Below, one piece after another: positions 27,951-35,721 of a stretch of 44,182 nt of DNA (positions within the stretch are counted from its first letter, which is position 1; the number at the start of each line of letters is the position of its first letter). The translations under genes and the position numbers were made by a program. The notes beneath the pieces are model-generated. The model saw only the letters and a program-made list of their open reading frames with translations, ran no database searches and was not told the origin of the DNA. Source of the DNA: Saprospiraceae bacterium (GTDB lineage Bacteria; Bacteroidota; Bacteroidia; Chitinophagales; Saprospiraceae); NCBI GenBank assembly GCA_016787525.1, contig JAEUUP010000133.1, positions 1 to 44,182 of the forward strand. The letters run 5' to 3'.

Positions 27951-28379
27951 AGGAAAGAAAAAGCTGCCATCATTCCCGAAATCCGTTTACAAACGGCAGC
28001 TATTTTCTATCAGAATAAACCTATGTATTATTTGCTGTTGAAAGTGATAGTGATTTTAATTTCTTGTTTTGTCATTTTCTATTTCCCTGTTTTGATGATA
28101 CAAAGGTAGAGGGTGAATGACTCATAGAAAATTAGAAAAAAAATCAGTTTTTCCGATTTAATCCCCCCCTCAGTATAAAGTTCAAAAATAAAAGAAATTG
28201 ATTATCAAGCATTTACACCTTATTAGAGTTTAGATTTTTTTCCAATTTTTCTCAAAGACATTTAGGGAATGTTAAATTTTTTAGTTTTTTTTAGAAAACC
28301 TTAACATTTCTGGGAGTGACAAATACAAAAAATTGCGTTGAGGTGATTCTAACGCCAGTTTTACTGAGGGGTAAAAATG

Positions 28380-28416
28380 AAAAAGCCCAATGGCAAAATA
28401 CCATTGAGCTTTTTCA
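28380..28416 (-). terminator. Intrinsic terminator after the Wzi-like barrel gene
   Basis: On the minus strand AAAAAGCTCAATGG pairs with CCATTGGGCTTTTT (one mismatch or wobble) around a 7-base loop and is followed by CATTTTT. It lies about 25 bases after the stop at 28441. A TACTGAGGGG copy (28362-28371) directly follows it. Confidence 0.85.
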
Positions 28417-28440
28417 TTCAGTAAAAAACAATTTAAATGC

Positions 28441-30282
28441 TTAGAACAATAATCGTGTATTGCCAATATTCATCCGAAACCCACCACCAAAATTCAAAGT
28501 TCGCTGATTGCGTGTTGGGTCGTCGCTGTCTTTCTTGCGGGCTAAAATATGCATGTCCAAAAACATATTGTGATAAATCTGGTAACTGGCATCAAAAGAC
28601 ATTAACAAAATCTTTGCCTTAACACCCTCTGCCGTAAAATAGCCATAATCATCTGTGCGCGTTGTATATGGTACAGTTAAAGTTTCGCCCCAGTTTTTTG
28701 TCAAACTGCTTTCGCCTTGTTTTGCATACATAATTCGCCCCTCGCACACAATTTTACTGAGGGGTTGATAACGCGCCTTGAATATAACCTCTTTGAAGTT
28801 TGAACCCAGAGGATGCGCTAGTGGTACACCTATATGTGTATAATGGTTAGTACTATCATAGTGACTATATGTGAACGGACGCACTTTATTGTACTCTAAT
28901 TGTAGGTCAAAATGGTCAATACCTAAGGCATTCGGATATTTTATACCCAATTGCATCCCATATTTATTCGCCCACCAACCTTTATTGTCCACAAACAATT
29001 CTTTGAAAACAAACTCGTCGAGCATCAATTGACCATAAATTTGGCATTTTTTACCAATATTCCATTTGCCATTTGCTCCCACTGAGACATTATCGGGGCT
29101 ACCTAAAGCAAATTCAACACTTCGATAAAAAATGATAGGATTTAAGTATTGTAATTCAAACTGTTGCTTACGACTGGCAATGACAGATTCAAAAATACCA
29201 AAATTGAGATTCGGTGTAACATTGTAGCTTAAATGATGCAGTGCAATAAACTTCTTAGGTAACAATTCATCGCCATTCGTAACATTTTGATTGGCTAACT
29301 CAGCAAAGATATTCTGGTATTGAAATTTCCATATTTTTGTGTTTAACTTCAAAAAAAAGTAATTATTTGCAAAATCTGACAAAAATAGAGAGCGCATACC
29401 GTCGCCAATAAAATTCTTGCCATGTCCAAACTGAACCCCTATATGAGGAGTCGCATTAAAACTGATAAGTCCTTGCGCATTGATAAAGTCATAGCCATTT
29501 TTGATATTAAAAATCAGACTTTGATACGTTTTGTAACGACCTACACCTGGTATAGCCCTGTGTTTGATAATCCAATCTGTCGCATAATCTGGAAAGCGCG
29601 CTTGCGATTCGAGTATATTGGTGTAAAAGTGTACGCGTTTATCAATACTACCCCTCAGTTCTAAGCCTCTTTGATTCATAAAAATCAATTCTTCATCATC
29701 GCGTCCTTGCGAAATTTTAAAGTTCAAGATGGGGTTCAGCCGCAACGAGAAATTTTCTTTATTCATCTCCCAAAAGTTAGCAGGCGTTTTATAAAAAAAC
29801 TTCAAAAAAGGTTTGCGATTCAACCGATATTGTGGGTAAGCCAATGTTCCAACCGTTGTTTCTTTTTTGCCAGTCAAAGTCGTTGGCGTTTCAGATTGTG
29901 CAAGCCAATCGTTGTTGTCGTCGTAGATGTATTGAATATCATTTTTATCAAAATTAGACAACTGAATATTAGCAGTAGTGTCCAAATATTGTGCGTATCG
30001 TGTGATATCTCCGCGTGTGAATGTTTTTTGAGACGAATAAAAAATAGAGGGATTACCATATAAGATTTCAAACCTATCAACCATGTGATATACGTCTTCA
30101 TTGGTAAGAGGATAGACAATACCCTGTGAAAAGGTATAACTCTGAGCAAAAATTAAAAAACAAAGTATCAGCGTTAGACTTTTTTGCACAAATGCATTGA
30201 TTTGTACAGAGTGTAAACATGGACACCCTAATGCGTATTTTAAGCCTAAAAACATGTTTTTCATTGAAATAACGTTTAGCAT
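28441..30282 (-). CDS. Wzi-like outer-membrane beta-barrel protein (capsule assembly family)
   Basis: This 613-aa (maximum) protein has a signal region SLTLILCFLIFAQSYTFSQG followed by a helical segment (NEDVYHMVDRFEILYG) and a long barrel-like C-terminal part. Motifs such as LELRGSIDKRVHFYTNILE, FGHGKNFIGDGMRSLFLSDF and alternating aromatic strands to a terminal GNTRLLF recall the Wzi/'capsule assembly' barrel family of Bacteroidota, whose members bind or organise surface polysaccharide. It lies close to a polysaccharide cluster (from 32229), which fits. The start is uncertain: ATG at 30282 or 30264 leaves about 25-30 residues before the signal peptide, while a GTG at 30189 would give a standard signal. 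Copy 2 of the nested inverted-repeat element lies just upstream. Two TACTGAGGGG-word copies are within. Confidence 0.6.
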   Translation of the reverse strand: MLNVISMKNMFLGLKYALGCPCLHSVQINAFVQKSLTLILCFLIFAQSYTFSQGIVYPLTNEDVYHMVDRFEILYGNPSIFYSSQKTFTRGDITRYAQYLDTTANIQLSNFDKNDIQYIYDDNNDWLAQSETPTTLTGKKETTVGTLAYPQYRLNRKPFLKFFYKTPANFWEMNKENFSLRLNPILNFKISQGRDDEELIFMNQRGLELRGSIDKRVHFYTNILESQARFPDYATDWIIKHRAIPGVGRYKTYQSLIFNIKNGYDFINAQGLISFNATPHIGVQFGHGKNFIGDGMRSLFLSDFANNYFFLKLNTKIWKFQYQNIFAELANQNVTNGDELLPKKFIALHHLSYNVTPNLNFGIFESVIASRKQQFELQYLNPIIFYRSVEFALGSPDNVSVGANGKWNIGKKCQIYGQLMLDEFVFKELFVDNKGWWANKYGMQLGIKYPNALGIDHFDLQLEYNKVRPFTYSHYDSTNHYTHIGVPLAHPLGSNFKEVIFKARYQPLSKIVCEGRIMYAKQGESSLTKNWGETLTVPYTTRTDDYGYFTAEGVKAKILLMSFDASYQIYHNMFLDMHILARKKDSDDPTRNQRTLNFGGGFRMNIGNTRLLF

Positions 30283-30294
30283 AGAATAGTAAAA

Positions 30295-30501
30295 TAACGT
30301 GAGTTCGGAGATTTAAACATACGACCTCTAACGAGGTCGGACAAGCGAATTATAATTGTTTTCTACAAATATGTGATGCCTAACAGCATCATTAGGCGCA
30401 TAAACGATGCTGTTAAGCATCGCATATTTGTAGAAAAGATAGAAAGAAACCCCTAAACGACCTCAGAGAGGTCGCACAGTTAAATCTCCGAACTCACGTT
30501 A
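30295..30501. repeat. Nested inverted-repeat element, copy 2 (MITE- or REP-like)
   Basis: The outer arms are a perfect 21-bp inverted repeat (30295-30315 and 30481-30501). Inside are the palindrome CGACCTCTAACGAGGTCG (30322-30339), a 32-bp pair (30359-30390 with 30405-30436, two mismatches of which at least one is a wobble as RNA) and CGACCTCAGAGAGGTCG (30458-30474). The palindromic modules and the ATATTTGTAG word are shared with copy 1 at 8541-8815. On the minus strand the first palindrome lies between TTGTC and TATGTTTA, a poor promoter match for the barrel gene. No open reading frame is inside. Confidence 0.9.
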
Positions 30502-30510
30502 AAATAAATT

Positions 30511-30542
30511 AAAAAAGCCCTTCCCGTAGAAAGAGCTTTTTT
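30511..30542 (-). terminator. Intrinsic terminator after the phosphatase-superfamily gene
   Basis: On the minus strand AAAAAAGCTCTT pairs with AAGGGCTTTTTT (12 bp with one G-U) around an 8-base loop, ending in six Ts. It lies 31 bases after the stop at 30574. The TACTGAGGGG copy at 30561-30570 is between the stop and the terminator, flanked by TAGCCAC and GTGGCTA, which could form a second small hairpin. Confidence 0.85.
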
Positions 30543-30573
30543 ACTGTCGTAGCCACACAATACTGAGGGGTGG

Positions 30574-31959
30574 CTATATTGTTTGGAATTGTCGCACACC
30601 CAAGGCTTCTTGCGTGAAGTTGTATAGGAAGGTCAAAGGAATATGCGTGTCTTTTGATACCTCGTGTTTTTCAGAAAGCCAAAGATTACCAAAACCTGTG
30701 TGATGACCACTTTTGATTGCCACATTAGTAAAAACATCGTTGAATCGGGTCACTACTTGACCATTTTTATCAATGATACAATCTGAATTTTTGATTCCTT
30801 TCGTATAGCTCGTTTCGATAAAAATGAACCCCTCAGTATCTTCCTTCATCTGAAACAAAGATTCACCATTGATGGTCAGTCCTTTTAGAATCTGAAGTGC
30901 TTTTTGACGGTCAATTTCATCTGTGTATTTCACTTGCCAATCGCGACTCATCATAGGGAATATGTCATATTCTTCGCCCAACCCAATTGTTTTTGCAAAA
31001 GACTTGTGGTCGTTGAGACGATAATAGTTCATACCACCTTCTGCTTCTTTAGCAGTATAAGGTACTTGCGACAAAGCTGACAAAATGACGACCAGTGTAT
31101 CAGGGTCTTTGTCGGTCAAAGCAAATATTTCGCCTAAGATTTTGTCATATTCCAAATAACCATAGGTCATAGGGTCGTCACTGTCATTTATATCTGGATA
31201 TTTGATAGAAGGGTCAAATTCTTTACCATCGAATGAACGCCAATAATGGTGTTGATAGTGGGCTGTTGCATTCAAAAACAATGTGTAAAAACCGTAATTG
31301 GTAGATTTTAGAATGTGTTTGAAAATATGGACCAAAAACCAATCGAATACAATGGCCAATTTCCATTTGTTTTTAGGGTTCAGTTTTTGTTTCACAATTT
31401 GACTTGCCATTTTCATATAAAGCGAAGGAGGCAATTTGAATTGTAGACAAGATTTTAACCCCTGCAAGGCATCTTTGAATGACACATTAGAGGTCGCATG
31501 ACTTTGCACACGCCGAGAGATGATGTCCCATAAAGGTCGGAGACCCGCTGGATACGTTTCATTTTGAATAGCCCAAGGATCAGAGAAAAAAAGTCCCCCC
31601 TCAGTATTGCGCCTCAAAATGTTCATACTGCCTATGATGCCTGATTCTATCTTATTCTCGCTTAGTGCTTCCCAAATTTGCTTATGCTTCAATTGGTGCA
31701 CATCACTTAAATGAAAAATCTTATGCTCATCATAGGTTTTACCTGTGTGAACAGTTACCCACTGTATCCACGGCTCTATTTTATCGTATTCTGTCTCTGA
31801 ATTGGTTTTAAGGAAAGTCCATTCGCGCTGCAATTTAGCAAAATTAGGTAGTCGCCCTTTTGCAATCAAAGAGTCAATAACCGAATTTGAAATCTCATTC
31901 ATTTCGATTTGAACGATACGCTTATAAGTACGTGTTGGTTGAATTTCCTTTATCAGCAT
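30574..31959 (-). CDS. Alkaline-phosphatase/phosphodiesterase-superfamily protein
   Basis: The ATG at 31959 (461 aa) is preferred over a TTG nine bases upstream. There is no signal peptide, so it is probably cytosolic. The opening VQIEMNEISNSVIDSLIAKGRLPNF and the later EPWIQWVTVHTGK match the start of alkaline-phosphatase-superfamily (sulfatase/phosphodiesterase-like) proteins. A distal segment with KSGHHTGFG (near 430) could hold a metal-binding His pair. I cannot assign a substrate. Members of this superfamily occur in surface-polysaccharide clusters, and the GT cluster begins 270 bases upstream, but the operon link is uncertain because of that AT-rich gap (31960-32228, where I see no clear feature). 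Two TACTGAGGGG copies encode NTEGG and EDTEG. Confidence 0.65.
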   Translation of the reverse strand: MLIKEIQPTRTYKRIVQIEMNEISNSVIDSLIAKGRLPNFAKLQREWTFLKTNSETEYDKIEPWIQWVTVHTGKTYDEHKIFHLSDVHQLKHKQIWEALSENKIESGIIGSMNILRRNTEGGLFFSDPWAIQNETYPAGLRPLWDIISRRVQSHATSNVSFKDALQGLKSCLQFKLPPSLYMKMASQIVKQKLNPKNKWKLAIVFDWFLVHIFKHILKSTNYGFYTLFLNATAHYQHHYWRSFDGKEFDPSIKYPDINDSDDPMTYGYLEYDKILGEIFALTDKDPDTLVVILSALSQVPYTAKEAEGGMNYYRLNDHKSFAKTIGLGEEYDIFPMMSRDWQVKYTDEIDRQKALQILKGLTINGESLFQMKEDTEGFIFIETSYTKGIKNSDCIIDKNGQVVTRFNDVFTNVAIKSGHHTGFGNLWLSEKHEVSKDTHIPLTFLYNFTQEALGVRQFQTI

Positions 31960-32228
31960 TATTGTCAATATATTAGTTTACTATTTTCAAAAAAACATTA
32001 GGTTAAATTCTTAGATTTTGGTTTTGATAAAAAAGGAAATTCTTTTCATATATTTTTTGAATGATAAAACTCAAAGCTCAAAATTAATATAAAGTTTATA
32101 AATGACCAAACAAGGCACAAATCTATTTAATATCCCACCAATTATTAATACGAATTTCTATATTTTATTGTTTCTTTTTTAACTGTCGAAAAGAAGGTTT
32201 GCAAAGTACCGTAAAAATAATTTTCTAC

Positions 32229-33422
32229 TTAATTTTTACTCAATAATTGTTGGTAAAGTAGTCGAATATCTTTTACCAATCGTTGATAGGAAAAAGCAGC
32301 CATCACGAACTCAGAGCCATTTTCACCCAATTTTTGGCGTAAATTTGCATCTTCAACCAGTCTCAGCAGGTTCTTAAAGAATGCTTCCTCGTCATTTATG
32401 TCACTCAACAATGCTGTTTCGCCTTCTTTCGCAATATCGCTGATACCACCAACTTTAGTAGAAACGATAGCTCTATTAGCAGCTTGGGCTTCTATGAGGC
32501 TTACAGGCGTTCCCTCGTTGAGTGACGTGAGTGCGATGATGTCCATTCCTGCGTTCACAAAATCAATATCACGCCGCCACGATGTAAAAATAAGCTGTGT
32601 ATCTTGTTGTTTTACGTCTGGCACTGCAATATGTTTTATGCCCAGTTCCGTTGCCAAATGCTCGATTTCATTGCGACTTTCTCCGTCACCTACGATGAAA
32701 GCGCAGTATTTTTTGATCGTATTATCATTTAAAAATTTTAAAGCTCGTAAAAAAAGCGTGTGATTTTTAATAGGTACAAGCCGACCAATGATACCAATAC
32801 ATACCGTCTCAACATCCACATTAAATTCTTTACGAAAAGATTCGCGTTTTGATGCTTGATTAACCTGAAATCTATCTAAATCAAATCCTAAAGGGACAAT
32901 AGTGAATTTACTGAGGGGGGCTATTTTGAATATTTCGGCTATTTCGTGGCGTTGTGCGGCACTGATTGTGACTATTTTTGTTGTCTTTTTAGCTAAATAG
33001 CGTTCTATTTGTATAAAAACCCATGATTTCAAACGACCAAAATAAGAATGAAATACGTGTCCATGAAAAGTATGAACAATCACAGGAACGCCTGCTCGAC
33101 TAGCTGCCAAACGACCTAAAGCTCCTGATTTGGCTGCGTGTGTATGTACAACATCTGGTTTAAACTCCTTAATAATACGCTTGATTTCAAAATAGGCAAA
33201 TACGTCTTTCAAAGGATTGATTGACCGATACATCGAGCTGATATATTGTGGTTCGAGTCCTAAATCGCGAATGATAAACTCTGAACTGGCTTCCGTCTCG
33301 TCTTTTTGACCTGACAATAACATGGTTTCAAACTCTGGTTCGAGATATTTGGTCAGATAAGCCACGTTCAAAGTTGGTCCTCCTAAATTGAGTCGGTTGA
33401 TGATGCGTAAAACTTTGGGCAT
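32229..33422 (-). CDS. GT4-family glycosyltransferase (GT-B fold)
   Basis: This 397-aa cytosolic or peripheral enzyme probably adds a sugar to a lipid-linked oligosaccharide. Its N-terminus (VLRIINRLNLGGPTLNVAYL) is a typical GT4 glycine loop. HTHAAKSGALGRLAA (about 95-109) is the acceptor-side motif, IIGRLVPIKNH (about 213) begins the donor domain and the EX7E motif is EGTPVSLIE (about 313). Donor and acceptor cannot be read from sequence. It is the last gene of the minus-strand cluster, 10 bases after the next GT4 gene. One TACTGAGGGG copy encodes APLSKF. Confidence 0.92.
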   Translation of the reverse strand: MPKVLRIINRLNLGGPTLNVAYLTKYLEPEFETMLLSGQKDETEASSEFIIRDLGLEPQYISSMYRSINPLKDVFAYFEIKRIIKEFKPDVVHTHAAKSGALGRLAASRAGVPVIVHTFHGHVFHSYFGRLKSWVFIQIERYLAKKTTKIVTISAAQRHEIAEIFKIAPLSKFTIVPLGFDLDRFQVNQASKRESFRKEFNVDVETVCIGIIGRLVPIKNHTLFLRALKFLNDNTIKKYCAFIVGDGESRNEIEHLATELGIKHIAVPDVKQQDTQLIFTSWRRDIDFVNAGMDIIALTSLNEGTPVSLIEAQAANRAIVSTKVGGISDIAKEGETALLSDINDEEAFFKNLLRLVEDANLRQKLGENGSEFVMAAFSYQRLVKDIRLLYQQLLSKN

Positions 33423-33432
33423 TTTTTATTGC

Positions 33433-34611
33433 TTAATGGTCAAAAATCTGTCTAAAATCGTTTAAAACACTGTCTAACTCAAAACTTTTCAATCGAAGAG
33501 CATTTTTGTCTCTGTAAGTCTGTCGCAAAATAGTGTCTTGTTGCATTAAATTCATTGCTTCCGCTAAACATTCCACATTCTTTGTGGGCGTTAGTATCCC
33601 AAATTCTGCTTTTTCTATTTTTGGGTCTTTTAATATCTTGCTAAAATCTGATTGCGGGGCCAGCAGTTCTCGTGGCCCTGACGGACAATCGGTCGAAATG
33701 ATGGGTAATCCACAAGCCATTGCTTCAATCAATACATTCGGAAAGCCTTCGCTATCCGAACTCATAACAAAACAGTCCGCTTTTGACATGAACTTGAATG
33801 GATTGGATTGAAAACCTGTGAATATGACGCGTTTGTCAATACTCAATGCACGCGCCAGTTCTGGAAGATTTTCTGTGGATTGTGATGCGTCGCCGACGAT
33901 AATCAGTTGACTCGTTTTATCGTCCAACTGCGCAAAAGCCTGCAATAGAAGCGAATAGTTTTTGACTACATTCAGTCGCCCAACGCTGATAAAAGTAAAA
34001 GTTTCTTCTATGATACCCCCCTCAGTATTTTGGGCTTTTAGTTGGGCAATTTTATCAAAATCGAATGGATTATAAACTACTGAACGGGCATTTTTAAAAC
34101 CATAATGCTCTCTTAAATCCCATTCTGTACCTTTTGAGTTTGACACAATTAAATCAGCATACGAAAAAAGATGGCTGATCAACCACCGATTGAGCTTATC
34201 AGAAAACCCTTGGGACGCATAAAACGAAGAAACATTGGTCCTTTGACTGATGATGACTGTTAACTCTTTCTTCAATACTTTCAGAAAACAACTGATATAG
34301 TTGGAACGCGACAAAAGGGAAAAAACGATCGAAATATGATGCTTCTCACAATAGTTTTTCAATCGAAAAGCTAAAAATGGCATTTTAAACAAACTCCACA
34401 GTTTCCCAAAAAGAGTAGGTTCTGCTAATTTTTCTTTATCGAGAAAATGAAGCGTAATATTGGATGGCAAATCGTACTGAATCGTCTCATTTAAAAGTAT
34501 CAAATGGAAATCATATTCGGCCGAAAGATGCTTCAATAAGTTAGAAACAACACGTTCTGCGCCACCTGCGGCTAATGAAACTATAAAAAGAGCAATTTTT
34601 TTCCTTTGCAT
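33433..34611 (-). CDS. GT4-family glycosyltransferase (GT-B fold)
   Basis: This 392-aa enzyme opens with KKIALFIVSLAAGGAERVVSNL, the GT4 N-terminal loop. The donor domain contains FISVGRLNVVKNY (about 210) and the EX7E motif EGFPNVLIE (about 290), followed by GLPIISTDCPSGPRE. No membrane segment is obvious. It sits 6 bases after the third GT4 gene and 10 before the next, so co-translation is likely. It belongs to the same subgroup as the two other GAERV/GSERV-type GT4 proteins of the cluster, which suggests duplication. One CCCCTCAGTA copy encodes NTEGG. Confidence 0.92.
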   Translation of the reverse strand: MQRKKIALFIVSLAAGGAERVVSNLLKHLSAEYDFHLILLNETIQYDLPSNITLHFLDKEKLAEPTLFGKLWSLFKMPFLAFRLKNYCEKHHISIVFSLLSRSNYISCFLKVLKKELTVIISQRTNVSSFYASQGFSDKLNRWLISHLFSYADLIVSNSKGTEWDLREHYGFKNARSVVYNPFDFDKIAQLKAQNTEGGIIEETFTFISVGRLNVVKNYSLLLQAFAQLDDKTSQLIIVGDASQSTENLPELARALSIDKRVIFTGFQSNPFKFMSKADCFVMSSDSEGFPNVLIEAMACGLPIISTDCPSGPRELLAPQSDFSKILKDPKIEKAEFGILTPTKNVECLAEAMNLMQQDTILRQTYRDKNALRLKSFELDSVLNDFRQIFDH

Positions 34612-34617
34612 AAGTTT

Positions 34618-35721
34618 TTAGCCCAGAAAAATATTTTCGTACTTTTTGATTATTTGCACCATACCAAACCGTTCTTGCGTTCTTTGTTTGATTTTTTGTC
34701 GGTCAAATGGCACTTCCAAACTCACTCTGAGTGCTTTCTCAAAAGCAAAGAAGTCGTTGTGCGCGACCATAAAACCATTTTCACCTTGTTCGATGATTTC
34801 ATTGATACCGCCTTTGCAATCGAAAGACACGACTGGCGTGCCACATGCACCCGCCTCAATCAAAACATTAGGAAAACCTTCATGGTGGGACCCAAATAAA
34901 AATACATCGGCTTGTGCCACAAGTGGAAATGGATTGTCTAAAGCCCCATGAAACCGTACTTTTTCTTTGATACCTAAATTGTCGGCTAAAGCTTTCAAAT
35001 TATCCATCTCTTGACCATCGCCGACAATATCGAAGACAAAAGCGGCATCTAAACGATGCAAAACACGCAACAAACGGTCAATTCCTTTACTTTTTGTCAG
35101 TCTGCCAACGGTGACAAAACGAAAAAACGGCGTTTGTTGTGGCGCATCTCCTGTCCGAGAAGAAAGAGCAACGTTTATTTTTTTCTCAATCTCAACAGCA
35201 TCAATTGGATTATTGATGATAGAGAGTTTTTGCTCTGAAATATCAAAATGATGGACAAAATCATCGTGCATATCTCTCGATTGGCAAATGATGGTGTCAA
35301 AATTGTTGTAAAACTGGCGTGTTAGGAAGTTGAACAACCATGTCGGATTTTGATATTGGTTGTTCAAACTCATCACCGAAGACTCACGAGCAATGAAACG
35401 GGCATTTTTAGCAGCTAAAAAAAAGCGTCCCATGGCTAAAATAATGTTCAGATGGCTCAAAGTGCTGAAAACGATGTTAGGTTGTTCTTTTTTTATCCAT
35501 GCCCGAATCGCCCAAAAAGCTTTTGTCACTTTGGGCGTTTGTAAATCCATGAACTTTATATGCGGGCTATGGATTGAAAAGAAGGCATCGCGCCCATCCA
35601 AAACCATAAAAGTAATGTCGAATACTGAGGGGTCTATTTGATGTGCTATGGTTGTGAACACACGTTCCGAACCGCCACTTTGCAAGGTTGGAATGACAAA
35701 AAGTATCTTTTTCTTAGTCAA
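34618..35721 (-). CDS. GT4-family glycosyltransferase (GT-B fold)
   Basis: This 367-aa protein begins KKKILFVIPTLQSGGSERVF. The donor site has FVTVGRLTKSKGIDRLL (about 200) and the EX7E motif EGFPNVLIE (about 282), then CGTPVVSFDCKGGINEII. The start ATG overlaps the stop of the amidotransferase gene by 4 bases (35718-35721), implying translational coupling. Sugar specificity is unknown. One TACTGAGGGG copy encodes IDPSVFD. Confidence 0.92.
   Translation of the reverse strand: MTKKKILFVIPTLQSGGSERVFTTIAHQIDPSVFDITFMVLDGRDAFFSIHSPHIKFMDLQTPKVTKAFWAIRAWIKKEQPNIVFSTLSHLNIILAMGRFFLAAKNARFIARESSVMSLNNQYQNPTWLFNFLTRQFYNNFDTIICQSRDMHDDFVHHFDISEQKLSIINNPIDAVEIEKKINVALSSRTGDAPQQTPFFRFVTVGRLTKSKGIDRLLRVLHRLDAAFVFDIVGDGQEMDNLKALADNLGIKEKVRFHGALDNPFPLVAQADVFLFGSHHEGFPNVLIEAGACGTPVVSFDCKGGINEIIEQGENGFMVAHNDFFAFEKALRVSLEVPFDRQKIKQRTQERFGMVQIIKKYENIFLG

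Larger units (their letters stand above)
27373..28440. other. Long gene-poor region with minisatellite and hairpins
   Basis: No convincing gene lies in this 1.07-kb stretch. It holds an A/T-rich leader of the subtilisin gene, a direct repeat TTTTCATTGG (twice between 27540 and 27590), the 30-bp minisatellite at 27691-27950, an imperfect hairpin between AAGCTGCC (27961) and GGCAGCT (about 27996), a TAnnTTTG match on the minus strand at 28101-28108, two TACTGAGGGG-word copies (28166, 28362) and the terminator at 28380-28416. An open plus-strand frame at 27688-28041 is a by-product of the repeat. Confidence 0.7.

Noticed and set aside
27688-28041. 117-aa plus-strand frame (SIWSFKVFSF repeats)
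   Set aside because: It is the minisatellite read in one frame, Phe/Trp-rich with no start signal or domain, and shifts frame at the 32-bp unit. Treated as repeat DNA.
32165-32225. Promoter TACTTTGC upstream of the phosphatase-superfamily gene
   Set aside because: Spacing within the element is off by one from TAnnTTTG and no -33 element fits.
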